A stretch of 64,000 nt of DNA from Halocatena halophila (GCA_027563145.1 CP071306.1:620001-684000); one strand, 5' to 3'. Shown: positions 8,570-18,121, counted from the stretch's first letter. Notes: a model not told the origin generated them from the letters alone. Numbers and translations are program-made.

Positions 8570-9232
8570 ATGAATCGCCGTCATTTCTTGACGACGTTCG
8601 GAGCCATGTGCCTCGTCGGAACGACGGGGTGTCTTGGCGGCGATAATTCCCCGCCTCCACGGAAATCGAACGTAATCACGAACATTTCGCCCTCCACAGA
8701 GACGCTTCGTATTGAGTTCCCGGACAACCCCTGGGTCATTTCTCGATACTCGAACGGTAATGACGTTGGCCCAGTTGGGGTTGTCGCCGCAAAAGGTGGT
8801 GGCGGCGCCGGGGGCCGAGGATTCACCGGACGGACTGGAGGATCACATTCGAATGCACCGAAGACGACCCACGGCCGCATCTGGTATTTCGGTGGTGGTT
8901 ACACCGACGACTGGTACGAAGACCACGACGATGAAACCACGAAATATCCCGTCGAGATCAAGACGGTTGGCGTCCGATACTACGGCAACGACGACCAGTT
9001 CGAAGACCTTTCTCCTGGTCCAGGACCCGTAACCTGGGATGAAACGATGTCAAAATCCAGCAAGAACGCTACCTACGATCTCCCCTTGCCGGGCTGGTAT
9101 CGAATCGGGACACACATCTATGGGACGAAATCCGGTCACGATTTCGGCTGGGAATGTGTCGATTGCAAACTCAAAGAGTCCAACGGTGGGCTCACTGTTG
9201 ATGAGGAGTGGAAAGTGTCACCACGTATCTGA
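8570..9232 (+). CDS. Tat-exported lipoprotein with Gly-rich segment
   Basis: 220 residues. The N-terminus MNRRHFLTTFGAMCLVGTTG-C joins a twin-arginine motif and a lipobox ending in Cys about residue 21. A Gly-rich turn (GGGGAGGRGFTGRTGG) lies near residues 83-98. After it comes an aromatic, acidic domain (IWYFGGGYTDDWYEDHDDE) and a C-terminal part with a CVDC pair. Family not recognised. It is the first gene of a same-strand block with a membrane SpeE-like protein 67 bases downstream, so it may be the surface partner of that protein. The 8-codon upstream extension was rejected because the ATG at 8570 fits the promoter and the signal peptide. Confidence 0.8.
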   Translation: MNRRHFLTTFGAMCLVGTTGCLGGDNSPPPRKSNVITNISPSTETLRIEFPDNPWVISRYSNGNDVGPVGVVAAKGGGGAGGRGFTGRTGGSHSNAPKTTHGRIWYFGGGYTDDWYEDHDDETTKYPVEIKTVGVRYYGNDDQFEDLSPGPGPVTWDETMSKSSKNATYDLPLPGWYRIGTHIYGTKSGHDFGWECVDCKLKESNGGLTVDEEWKVSPRI

Positions 9233-9299
9233 TCAGTTGGTGGCGACGGACTGACGTGCACTGCTCGATGGCAAACAGACACACCAGACAGTTCAACGC

Positions 9300-11042
9300 A
9301 TGCTCTCTCACCCCCGATTTCGAACCACAGCAGTGCTGTTCGTGACGTTCATCGTCTCGTTTTGTAGCTTTGCCTATGAGTTCGTCTACTCCGAGCTGTT
9401 GACAGTGATGTACGGGGGAACGGTGACGCAGTATGTCATCACGATCGGGCTGTATTTCTTTAGCCTTGGTGTGGGGGCCGCATTTTCAGACGATCTCGCA
9501 CCAGACGTGCCGACGAATCTCTTTCGCACCGAGCTGTATCTGGCTATTGTGGCGCCGGTTGGCTTTGGCGTGATCGTCGCCATCAACAGCGTTGCACTGC
9601 CAGCGTGGATACCGACACTGGTCATCTGGGTTGTGGCCCGACTCCCTGTGATTATGGTGGGCTGGCTTTCTGGCTTCGAGCTTCCCCTTTTGACCCGACT
9701 AGTTGGGACCGAGCCAGAACAGCCCTCGCTACCAGGAGTCATTCGCCGACCGATCGCTCTGTGCAGTTCGCTCCTCCATCGATTGTTACGGGCGTTCTGG
9801 AACACCGACCGATCGCAGGCCCCCCGAAGCGGACTGTCTGTCGTACTCGCACTGGATTACGTTGGTGGACTTGCCGGGGCAGTGGTGTACGCCCGCGTAC
9901 TATACCCCACGTTCGGGCTCGTCACGACAATCCTCTTGCTCGCACTGATCAATGCCCTCGCAGCACTCGTGCTCTTTTGTCTGTACAGCGTTCGCTGGGG
10001 ATCTGCGAGCACCTCGAGTCGGTCATTTTCGAGCGAGCCTCGGGTGCTCGTGGTCGTCTGTCTGCTTGTCTGCAGTCTACTCGCCTCGGGAGTCGTGGCG
10101 CACGACACCGTCGATCGGTCCGTTACGGAGCTGTATCTCGAACAGCAGATCGAATCGGAACATCCACCGGGATCCGTCGAGGCCGAGATCACAGACCAGT
10201 GGACGACGCCGTACCAACACGTCGTTCGGTACAACAGAACGTGGACGGGAACGGGATCGAACCCGTATTTCGAGGGGAAAAGCGAACCGTGTCTCCGGCT
10301 CGATATGGCCGTCCAGCTCTGTGAGAGCTGGGTGGAGACGTATCACGATGGGCTCGTCTCGGTTCCGCTCTCACAGTATGAACGCAGCCCAGAGACTGAC
10401 GTATTGCTCATTGGCGGAGGAGACTGGATCGCTGTTGATGAGCTCAGACAGTACAACGTCTCCGTCGATCAGGTGGATCTCGACGCAAAATTCATGAATC
10501 GAACCGCCTCGGATCCGTTCTATCGACAGTATCACAACGACGCAACCGAGTACGAACGGCTGAACACCACGGTCGCCGACGGTTACACGTATCTCACGAA
10601 TACGGAGACCAAATACGACCTCATCCTGCTCGACATTCCCGGTGCAACCGACGACGATCTGCTCGGGCTCTACTCCTCGGAGTTCTACCGGCTACTCGCA
10701 GCCCACCTCACGCCGAACGGTGTGGTTGGAACCTGGGGGTATGCCCGCAGTAGCTATCCGGAACATTTCAAAGCGTACACCAACACGTTACACGCCAGTG
10801 GATTCTCGCAGTATCTCACCTACTGGTCGCGTGCGGATCTAAACGGTGATGGCAAATCCGAGCGCGTCGAGCAGTTCTACTTGCTCGCGCCATCCGACCG
10901 CGAGTGGCGAGCAACCAACCGAACGACCCAGCTCACACACAGTCCCAATCGCTCGCTCGCCTGGGAACCAATTCCACGGTTTTCGGGTGTGCGGAGTAAC
11001 TCACTCTTTCACCCGAACTACGACATCCTCATCAGCACCTGA
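9300..11042 (+). CDS. membrane-embedded spermidine-synthase-fold protein
   Basis: 580 residues. The first about 270 hold roughly seven membrane segments, for example residues 10-30, 45-62, 78-98, 103-122, 182-200, 205-230 and 248-266. Residues about 300-560 form a Rossmann-like domain related to polyamine aminopropyltransferases: LDMAVQLCESWVETYHD matches the LDGxxQ...YHE region, VLLIGGGDW is the nucleotide loop, and YDLILLDIPGA with LYSSEFYRLL follow. The usual DSSDP/DLPDP reads DIPG here, so the second Asp (general base in SpeE) is missing. SAM or decarboxy-SAM binding is plausible; the product is unknown. Its stop is directly followed by the next ATG. Confidence 0.85.
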   Translation: MLSHPRFRTTAVLFVTFIVSFCSFAYEFVYSELLTVMYGGTVTQYVITIGLYFFSLGVGAAFSDDLAPDVPTNLFRTELYLAIVAPVGFGVIVAINSVALPAWIPTLVIWVVARLPVIMVGWLSGFELPLLTRLVGTEPEQPSLPGVIRRPIALCSSLLHRLLRAFWNTDRSQAPRSGLSVVLALDYVGGLAGAVVYARVLYPTFGLVTTILLLALINALAALVLFCLYSVRWGSASTSSRSFSSEPRVLVVVCLLVCSLLASGVVAHDTVDRSVTELYLEQQIESEHPPGSVEAEITDQWTTPYQHVVRYNRTWTGTGSNPYFEGKSEPCLRLDMAVQLCESWVETYHDGLVSVPLSQYERSPETDVLLIGGGDWIAVDELRQYNVSVDQVDLDAKFMNRTASDPFYRQYHNDATEYERLNTTVADGYTYLTNTETKYDLILLDIPGATDDDLLGLYSSEFYRLLAAHLTPNGVVGTWGYARSSYPEHFKAYTNTLHASGFSQYLTYWSRADLNGDGKSERVEQFYLLAPSDREWRATNRTTQLTHSPNRSLAWEPIPRFSGVRSNSLFHPNYDILIST

Positions 11043-11531
11043 ATGCCATCCACTATGACAGCAGATACACACCACAGTCCGACACGACTCCACTTCAGCA
11101 GCAACGAAACTCCGCAACCACTCGCCGAGCTGACGGTAAAAGCCGACACCAGTACGACGCTGCTCGGTCGGCCAGCAACCGTCTGTATCATCGGCGAGTC
11201 CCACTATCTCAGCTGTCCACCGCTTCGGTATTTCGAGCTCTGTTCGTGTGCACCACTCCGGACCGATGCGATCACGGTCTCGTTGCTAGAGCGAACAACG
11301 CACTCGTTTTCGTTCGAAAACGAGTTGGTCACAGCAGAGACAGCAGTCACCATTGATTCGATGGCACCGCTTCCAGCTCCGGAGGATGTCACACTCGCCC
11401 ACCGGTTTGGCGAGCAGGCATGGACGCTGCTCGACTGTCAGGAAGACTATGTACAGACATACCACAGCTACCCCGAACACGATCGTCTCGTTCGTTCACA
11501 GACCACCCTCAGAGCCAATGATTCATTGTGA
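11043..11531 (+). CDS. DUF2617-like protein
   Basis: 162 residues, no signal peptide or membrane segment. The N-terminal half (LHFSSNETPQPLAELTVKA, then VCIIGESHYLSC) and the C-terminal FGEQAWTLLDCQ resemble the DUF2617 family, which in actinobacteria is encoded beside membrane spermidine-synthase-like proteins (from memory). The gene begins immediately after the SpeE-like stop, and its own stop overlaps the next start in GTGA, so the three are one translational unit. Biochemical role unknown. The family call rests on weak motif likeness plus this neighbourhood. Confidence 0.6.
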   Translation: MPSTMTADTHHSPTRLHFSSNETPQPLAELTVKADTSTTLLGRPATVCIIGESHYLSCPPLRYFELCSCAPLRTDAITVSLLERTTHSFSFENELVTAETAVTIDSMAPLPAPEDVTLAHRFGEQAWTLLDCQEDYVQTYHSYPEHDRLVRSQTTLRANDSL

Positions 11532-12499
11532 CGCCACTACAATCAGCTGGCATGAACACTGCTACTGATCGGTACACTGGTGACGTGACGCTTTCTGGAT
11601 CGCTATCTGCCCCCGTTTCGATGCGGAATCCGGACGATCTGTTTGTGATGCCTGCTGGCGTCACGGACTCGCTTGTCCTCCACAATCCAGAAGCGGTGTT
11701 CACGCACGGTCCGATCGAATCCAATGCGTCCTCGATCGATCCTGCCTCAACTGTCGAAGGCAATCTCGAGGACGGATACGTCGAATCCAAGGGTGTTACT
11801 GGCTCGCTGGTTGTCAGCGACGCCGAGGACGTCTTCGTGCCAGCCTCTGGCGCACCGTCAGTGACCGTCACCGGTGCGGAGACAACGTACACCGACGAAT
11901 CAATCGAGGCCGAGCCACCAACCTCGTCGACCACAACCGGCTGGCGAGAGTCAGCCGAGATCACGGATCCAGCAGATGGGATCACCGTTACCGGCGCGAA
12001 GCATTCGATTTCGGTGACCGATGTGACCGGCGAGATCACCGTGTACGCCGTTGGCTACGGCCACGAGATCTCCGTTTCCGGGCGCGGCGCAACGGTGGAC
12101 GTGATCGTGCTCGGCTACGACAATGAGATTTCAATTGGGCCGCGCGCCTCGGTCGGTGAGACGACGCTCACGGGATTCGACAATTCGATCGACGAAGCGC
12201 CGTTTCCGGTGTCGGATCTCATCGAAACGACGAAACAACAGGCCTGTCGGAACGCGGGGTTCGGGCGATCGAAAGTCACCTTCCAGGAGCCCGCAACCGA
12301 TGAGAGCTGGTGTCAAAACTGTGGCAGCGACGCAAGCGCGATCATCGAACGCCACCAGCTCGATGCATGGTTTTTGTTTGGGCATCCAATCAAAGTGTTT
12401 GGAAAGAGCATGAATCCCGCCCAGGAGTGTGAAGAATGTGCGGTGACAGTCGATCCCGGCGAACTCTCCGAAGCCGAGCGGAAAAATCTCCTCGGCTGA
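11528..12499 (+). CDS. beta-repeat protein with C-terminal zinc ribbon
   Basis: 323 residues from a GTG that overlaps the preceding stop (GTGA); an ATG at 11552 would give 315. Residues about 15-120 and 140-225 hold short repeated beta turns: ITVTGAKHSISVTDV, ITVYAVGYGHEISVSG, VDVIVLGYDNEISIG. These suggest a small beta-solenoid similar to bactofilin or DUF3060 domains. After residue 255 two Cys pairs, WCQNCG and CEEC, are separated by about 45 residues and likely bind zinc. Cytoplasmic by sequence. Encoded between the DUF2617-like protein and the channel fusion, it may be an assembly scaffold. Function unknown. Confidence 0.7.
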   Translation: MTPLQSAGMNTATDRYTGDVTLSGSLSAPVSMRNPDDLFVMPAGVTDSLVLHNPEAVFTHGPIESNASSIDPASTVEGNLEDGYVESKGVTGSLVVSDAEDVFVPASGAPSVTVTGAETTYTDESIEAEPPTSSTTTGWRESAEITDPADGITVTGAKHSISVTDVTGEITVYAVGYGHEISVSGRGATVDVIVLGYDNEISIGPRASVGETTLTGFDNSIDEAPFPVSDLIETTKQQACRNAGFGRSKVTFQEPATDESWCQNCGSDASAIIERHQLDAWFLFGHPIKVFGKSMNPAQECEECAVTVDPGELSEAERKNLLG

Positions 12500-12551
12500 A
12501 GGTTCATTCCACACTGTTTTTCTATAGAGCAGTATTGAGAGCAGATAGTGT

Positions 12552-14657
12552 ATGGCTCCCGACCAGCTGGATGGCTCATCGTTGTTCGCACGGAGTCCGC
12601 CTGAGCGTGCAGATGACGGGGTCTCACCTGACGACGTTCGTGACGCACTGCTTGATCTGCTGGCGGGAAGCGACGAGCAGGTGGTCATTTCGGACTGTTC
12701 GTTCACCGAACTGGATCTTTCGTACAGACACGTCGATGGCGTGGCCCAGCATCCGGTCGTTTTCGAGCGGTGTTCGTTCGAATCGATCGACGCCACACAC
12801 GCCCAGGTCGACCGGCCAGTTCGGTTCGAATCGTGTACGATCGGGAGCGCAACGTTCGAGGACTGTGTTTTCGATGGCGAGCTTACGATCGACAGCTCCG
12901 TCGTCACTGGTGGCTGTTCGCTCGTCGATGCCACCTGTTTGGATGGCATCGATTGTACGGGCACGACGTTCGAGAGCGAACTGCAGGCAAACGAGGCGTC
13001 GTTCGACGATGAGGCAATCTTCCGAGATGTGACGTTTTCAGGGCCAGTAACGTTCTGGGCGGCCGAATTTGCCGGCCGATCGAACGAGTTCGAAGATCAC
13101 GCCTGTTTCGCCGACGCGGTGTTTGCCGAGCAGGCCGATTTCCACCAGGCATTGTTTCGATTCACAACGTTTGCTGGCGCCGAATTCCGCGGGCCGGCCC
13201 TCTTCGAGGAGGCCACGTTTCGTGGGGACGCCGATTTCGAGGCTGTCGTCTACCGCGACGACTGTCAATTCGATGAAGTGACGTTCGGCCACGACACCAC
13301 GTTCGCCGATGCACAGTTCGAGGGAGTCGGAAGCTTTCGAGGTGCACGATTCGAGGGAGGTGAACGGACGACACAGGACGACTGTCGGTTTGCAGGTGTC
13401 ACGTTTGGTGGTGGTCTCGACTGTCATGGCGCGCACTTTCGAACGCTTTCTGCCACCGGAATGGTTGTCGACGGCAATGCCTCGTTCGAGCAGGCAACCG
13501 TCGAGCGGAGTGCAACCTTTACTGACGCACAATTTTGTGCCGACTCGACGTTCGACCGCGTGGTGTTCGGCGGTGACTGTTCGTTCGATGGGGTCCGTTT
13601 CGACGACGCCGTTTCGTTTCGTGACGGTGTGTTCGGTGGGACCGCAGCGCTCCGGCGAGCGCTCACGAGTTTCGACCGATCGACGTTTTCGGACGGGGCG
13701 ACGTTCGACGATGCACGGATCGAATCGGTGTCGTTCGATCGAACGACGATTCACGACACGCTCTCAATGTGTGGTGTTCGAATCACGGAGACGATCACGG
13801 TGAATCCGGCACCACTCGAGTCACGCCAGCTGCTCGATCTCACAAATGGCGCTATCGAAGACGGAACGGTTATCCAGCCAGCTGGCCCCTGGCTCACAAT
13901 CGACTGCACACGGGCGAGCATCGGCGATCTCCGGTTCGATGCGGTCACTGAAGGGCACGATCGTCGACTGCTGGATTTCGTTCGGTTCTGTCAGACGGAG
14001 TTCACCGAATTCGACGGGGCATACTTCGATTTCGCCAGACACGCAGCCGCCTTAGAACGTGCCCACTGGACGCTCCACCGATTCGAACGCCCGCCAAGCT
14101 ACGAGCCAGCAGTGAAAGCCACGCCCGCAACGATCGAGACGACGTATCTCAAGGCAAAAGAAGCGGCCTCAACAACCGGCTACATCAAAGCGGCCGGCGA
14201 GTTTCGAGTAAAGCGCCAGCGATTCGCCCGTGCGAAGCAGTACGAACTACTGGGCTCGTCGGCAACGCCGACCCGAACGCGGGTGCTTGCCGTGAGCCGC
14301 TCGATCGAGAATCTCTTTCTCGATCTCACGTGTGGCTATGGCATGCGGCTCGGACGGATCATTCTCGTGTTCGTCCTGGTCCCCCTTCTGCCGGCACTGT
14401 TGTTCACGTTCGGTGGTGAGCCCTTCGCGACGAGTGCGCCTCAACTTGATTCCGTCCAGGCGCTTTTCACTCCATCGGGGCTGGACACGTTCTACACGAA
14501 TCTGTATTTCAGTTACATCACGTTTCTCACCATCGGCTACGGGGGGATCGGACCGGAGGGAACGCTTGCTCGACTCACCGCCGGGCTAGAAGTGTACCTG
14601 AGCGTCGTCCTCGGCGGGCTCGTATTGTATGCATTCGTCAAGCGCTCTGAACTCTAG
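12552..14657 (+). CDS. pentapeptide-type repeat protein fused to a two-TM potassium-channel module
   Basis: 701 residues. Residues about 35-440 are a long right-handed-helix-like repeat with Phe every ten residues in xxFxxAxF form (ALFEEATF, ADFEAVVY, CQFDEVTF, TTFADAQF, GSFRGARF). The C-terminal about 100 residues carry two membrane helices, RIILVFVLVPLLPALL and EVYLSVVLGGLVLYAFV. Between them is a pore loop with the K+-selectivity signature TIGYG (about 660-664). It is thus an Ion_trans_2 type channel with a giant cytoplasmic beta-helix that may gate it or bind a partner. It lies 52 bases after the zinc-ribbon gene and its stop overlaps the convergent lhr stop by four bases (CTAG). Confidence 0.85.
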   Translation: MAPDQLDGSSLFARSPPERADDGVSPDDVRDALLDLLAGSDEQVVISDCSFTELDLSYRHVDGVAQHPVVFERCSFESIDATHAQVDRPVRFESCTIGSATFEDCVFDGELTIDSSVVTGGCSLVDATCLDGIDCTGTTFESELQANEASFDDEAIFRDVTFSGPVTFWAAEFAGRSNEFEDHACFADAVFAEQADFHQALFRFTTFAGAEFRGPALFEEATFRGDADFEAVVYRDDCQFDEVTFGHDTTFADAQFEGVGSFRGARFEGGERTTQDDCRFAGVTFGGGLDCHGAHFRTLSATGMVVDGNASFEQATVERSATFTDAQFCADSTFDRVVFGGDCSFDGVRFDDAVSFRDGVFGGTAALRRALTSFDRSTFSDGATFDDARIESVSFDRTTIHDTLSMCGVRITETITVNPAPLESRQLLDLTNGAIEDGTVIQPAGPWLTIDCTRASIGDLRFDAVTEGHDRRLLDFVRFCQTEFTEFDGAYFDFARHAAALERAHWTLHRFERPPSYEPAVKATPATIETTYLKAKEAASTTGYIKAAGEFRVKRQRFARAKQYELLGSSATPTRTRVLAVSRSIENLFLDLTCGYGMRLGRIILVFVLVPLLPALLFTFGGEPFATSAPQLDSVQALFTPSGLDTFYTNLYFSYITFLTIGYGGIGPEGTLARLTAGLEVYLSVVLGGLVLYAFVKRSEL

Positions 14658-17311
14658 TCCCGAATTTCTCGGCATACGTTCTCGTGAAAAGTTTCGATCG
14701 ATGATCGGTCGCTGAGCGTCGCTTCGGTGAGCGATGCCAGCCCGAACGCGAGTGGTGTTGGCGACTCGACGCGATGGGTGACGATCGAGAGCGAGCCATT
14801 TGTAAGTCGGTCGAGCACTGTCCGCAGCGTTGAGAGCCCGAGCAAATTCTGAAGACAGTCGCGGTACGTTTCTTCGAGAATGGCGAACTCCGAGAGTTCG
14901 TGTGCAAACCCGAGCAGCGTGTCGCTGGTCACCTGTTGCTGTCCCGGCGATTTTCTGTGGCCCTTATACTGTTTGAGAATCATCAATCCGCGGGTAGCAG
15001 TGATCCGAAACTGGCGCTTTAGGAGTTCTGTGTCCTCGATTGCGTGTTTGAGCTCTGATCGTAGGGTTGCTGGATCGAGCGATCGAACGATGCCAGCAAG
15101 ATCGATCTTCTGGTTTAGCGCCAGCGTACATGTGATTCCACGATCGGAGACGGCGGTCGTGATCTCATCGAAGCCCCGTTGTTCGCAGTGATGAACCAGC
15201 AAGCGGGCGAGTCCGTCGTTGCATCGGCGTCCAAACGGCGCGTGAACGTGGTAGTGGCGGCGATAGCCCTCGTGGTCCAGTTCGATCTCGATCACGATTC
15301 GGTCGGGCGTCGGAACGCTTTCGGGACCCCCAAAGCGGTGTTGCTGCTCGATGAGTCGAGCGAGCAATCGCACTGCGTTCTCATCGAACAGGGAATCTTC
15401 TCTGAGCCACCGACGGACGGCCGGGCCACCGCCAGATTCGTACGCGTCGATGAGTCTGCCCTGAAATTTCGCGAGCCCAGTGGCTACTGGAGCCGGCATC
15501 GGCCGGCGCTGTGCGTACCACCGCGGCACGGTCGGGCGCTGACTGGTGGGTTCGACAGTGAGCTTTGAGCCACGGCGATATCGATAGACGTAGCGCGAGC
15601 CACCGAGCACGAACACGTCACCCGCCGCGAGCGTGTCGAGATAGGCACCGTCGAGCTCGCCAATCCACTCGCCATCGCTCGTCTGAACGGTACAGGAGAC
15701 CGACTCGGTGATCGTTCCGATATTAGTCATGTAGATCGCACGCGCCAGCCGTCCGCGCTTGCCGACCAGCGGCGTGCCGGGTGGAAATTCGGCGTGGTGA
15801 TGCTCACCATCCGGCGGATCGTTCTCGTCGCGCCAGATTTTCGGATAGACGTTTCGATCCTCAAGACCGTCGTAGTCGGCGGTCAGATACGCAAACAGCG
15901 ATTCGAACGCATCATCGGTGTAGTTACGATACGGATAGGCCGACCGGAGGATCGACCGACAGGCTGCTTCGGGACGGATCGCAGCGATTGCCATCCCATA
16001 AACGTGCTGTGTGGCCACATCGTGAGCCCGTTCGGGAATCGAAACGGCTTCGACGTCACCAGTGTTTGCCCGGTAACAGATCGCCGCACATTCGAGGGCA
16101 GTGTCGCGATCGAGCGCGATCACCCGCCCGGTGACGGTCGCCCCGGGTCGATGTCCCGACCGACCGACGCGCTGGAGCAGCGTTGCCACGGATTTTGGCG
16201 ACCCTAGCTGGACGACGAGATCCACGTCTGGCATATCGATGCCGAGCTCGAGACTCGTTGAGGTGGTGACCACGTCGAATGAGCCGGCTCTCAGCCCGTC
16301 TTCGACGGACTGGCGTGTCTCTGCTGCGAGTGATCCGTGGTGACAGGCAGCCGTCTCCTCGGTGTATTCGAATCGCTCGCGGAGATTGAACAGCGTTCGT
16401 TCGGCTCCCGACCGGGAGTTCGTAAAGACGATCGTAGTGGTGTGGTCCTCGATTAGCCGGTGAAGCGTCTCGTACAGCCGGTCGGCAACACGATCGCTAT
16501 CCATACCGATCGGATCAGCGACCGGACAGAGCAGTTCGAGATCGAGATCGCGGTCGAACCGCGTGTCGACAATTTCACACTGGCGGGGGACACCCGACTC
16601 GTAGCCGGCCAGAAATTCGGCCATCGTCTCGAGGCCATCGATCGTGGCCGAACAGCCAATCCGCGTGAGCTGTCCGTCAACGAGCGCCTCAAGGCGCTCG
16701 AGTGAGACCGAAAGATGGGTGCCACGCTTGCCATCGGCCAGGCTGTGAATCTCATCGACGATCACGTACTCGACCGTGCTGAGTTTCTCGCGGAACGCGG
16801 GGGCACACAACAGGATTGCCAGGGTTTCGGGCGTCGTGTTCAGAATGTGCGGTGGCGTCTTGAGCATCGCCCGTTTGGTCGCCTCATCAGTATCACCGTG
16901 ACGAATGGCGTGTCTGATGGAGATGTCGTGTTCGCTGCGGTCGGAAATTCCTTCGATTGGCGTGGTTTGATTGCGATGAACGTCGTTTGCAAGCGATCGC
17001 ATCGGAGAGATGTACAGACAATAGACGCTGTCGGCGAGCTCGTCTGCAATCGCCTTTTGATACAGCGCATCGATGACGGCGATGTGACTCGCGAGCGTTT
17101 TGCCACTCCCGGTTGGCGCACAGATCAGCGTTGATCGCTCTCTCGCGACGTGAACAATTGCCTCGCGTTGTGGTGGCGTGAACAGTCGATCGGTTGGTTC
17201 GTCACCGAACCGATCGCACCACCACTCACTCACCGCCGGTTCGAAGCGATCAAGTAGCGCTGCGTCGTCGTCGTGGACCGCGCGAACGGTCTCACTGTGG
17301 TGTCCATCCAT
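14654..17311 (-). CDS. lhr: ATP-dependent helicase Lhr
   Basis: 885 residues, superfamily 2. Walker A is CAPTGSGKT (about residues 64-72), motif II VDEIHSL, motif III SATI, motif VI QRVGRSGHR. The large C-terminal half matches the Lhr core after the winged helix (RWYAQRRPMPAPVA, FGRRCNDGLARLL). Lhr enzymes unwind RNA:DNA and branched DNA during repair. The start is MDGHHSETVRA; a 41-codon upstream extension overlaps the divergent RNase Z-like gene region and is not family-like. It faces the channel-fusion gene tail to tail. Confidence 0.92.
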   Translation of the reverse strand: MDGHHSETVRAVHDDDAALLDRFEPAVSEWWCDRFGDEPTDRLFTPPQREAIVHVARERSTLICAPTGSGKTLASHIAVIDALYQKAIADELADSVYCLYISPMRSLANDVHRNQTTPIEGISDRSEHDISIRHAIRHGDTDEATKRAMLKTPPHILNTTPETLAILLCAPAFREKLSTVEYVIVDEIHSLADGKRGTHLSVSLERLEALVDGQLTRIGCSATIDGLETMAEFLAGYESGVPRQCEIVDTRFDRDLDLELLCPVADPIGMDSDRVADRLYETLHRLIEDHTTTIVFTNSRSGAERTLFNLRERFEYTEETAACHHGSLAAETRQSVEDGLRAGSFDVVTTSTSLELGIDMPDVDLVVQLGSPKSVATLLQRVGRSGHRPGATVTGRVIALDRDTALECAAICYRANTGDVEAVSIPERAHDVATQHVYGMAIAAIRPEAACRSILRSAYPYRNYTDDAFESLFAYLTADYDGLEDRNVYPKIWRDENDPPDGEHHHAEFPPGTPLVGKRGRLARAIYMTNIGTITESVSCTVQTSDGEWIGELDGAYLDTLAAGDVFVLGGSRYVYRYRRGSKLTVEPTSQRPTVPRWYAQRRPMPAPVATGLAKFQGRLIDAYESGGGPAVRRWLREDSLFDENAVRLLARLIEQQHRFGGPESVPTPDRIVIEIELDHEGYRRHYHVHAPFGRRCNDGLARLLVHHCEQRGFDEITTAVSDRGITCTLALNQKIDLAGIVRSLDPATLRSELKHAIEDTELLKRQFRITATRGLMILKQYKGHRKSPGQQQVTSDTLLGFAHELSEFAILEETYRDCLQNLLGLSTLRTVLDRLTNGSLSIVTHRVESPTPLAFGLASLTEATLSDRSSIETFHENVCREIRD

Positions 17312-17377
17312 CGGCCAGCAGTGGCTACTTTCGCCAACAGTAAGTCGATTCGCCCTGGAAACGAAATACGATCGACG

Positions 17378-18121
17378 ATGCGTGTCACCTTTCTCGGAAC
17401 GGGCAGTGCGCTCGCTGGCGGCGATCGAGTACAAACGGGGCTTCTGATTGACGGCGAGGACGCCGGTCCGTTGTTGGTCGACTGTGGAGCCGGCGTGTTG
17501 CAGTCACTGACACAGACGGCTGTCGGCTACGCGGGAATCGAGACGGTGTTACTCACTCACCTCCACGTCGATCACGTTTCGGATCTGTTTGCGATCCTCA
17601 AAGCCCGGTGGCTTGCGGGCGAGCCAGCAACCGAGATCGTCGGCCCCCCCGGCACCGAATCGTTTCTGGAGACGATGCTTTCGGCCTACGACTATCTCCG
17701 GGAGAAACTTGAGCTGTCAGTCCGTGAAATCGGACCATCGGAATTCGACTGTGCTGGCTTTCGGATCGACGCCGTTCAGACCGTCCATTCGATCACCACG
17801 TACGCCTACCGGCTTGACGACGGCGAGTGCGTGCTGACGATCAGCAGCGACACCGAGGCGAGCGACGCGGTGATGGATCTCGCCGACGGTTCGTCACTGT
17901 TGATTCACGACTGTTCGTTTCCCGACAGCGTCGATGTCGCAAACCATCCGACGCCAACACAGCTCGGCGACGTCCTCGCCGGCCACCCGATCGACACCAT
18001 CGTGCTCACACATCTCTATCCACACACGAACGGCGAACACGAGGCGATGCGAAAGGCCGTGGGCGACGCATTCGATGGCGACGTGCTCATCGCTCACGAT
18101 GGGATGATGCTGGACGTCTGA
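17378..18121 (+). CDS. RNase Z-like MBL-fold hydrolase
   Basis: 247 residues starting MRVTFLGTGSALAGGDR, the classical ElaC-type opening. The metal motif LLTHLHVDHVSD gives HxHxDH. Further ligands come from SSDTEASD and VLTHLYP-H near the C-terminus. It lacks the long exosite arm region of true tRNase Z, so it could process tRNA 3' ends or be a related phosphodiesterase or arylsulfatase-like enzyme. The start was set at the ATG of the conserved opening, not 35 codons upstream. It is divergent from lhr (66 bases between) and ends directly against the convergent pelota gene. Confidence 0.8.
   Translation: MRVTFLGTGSALAGGDRVQTGLLIDGEDAGPLLVDCGAGVLQSLTQTAVGYAGIETVLLTHLHVDHVSDLFAILKARWLAGEPATEIVGPPGTESFLETMLSAYDYLREKLELSVREIGPSEFDCAGFRIDAVQTVHSITTYAYRLDDGECVLTISSDTEASDAVMDLADGSSLLIHDCSFPDSVDVANHPTPTQLGDVLAGHPIDTIVLTHLYPHTNGEHEAMRKAVGDAFDGDVLIAHDGMMLDV

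Noticed and set aside
13038..13754. 238-codon reverse frame inside the pentapeptide region
   Set aside because: Arises from the repetitive codons of the real gene; Arg/Cys/His-rich and motif-free.
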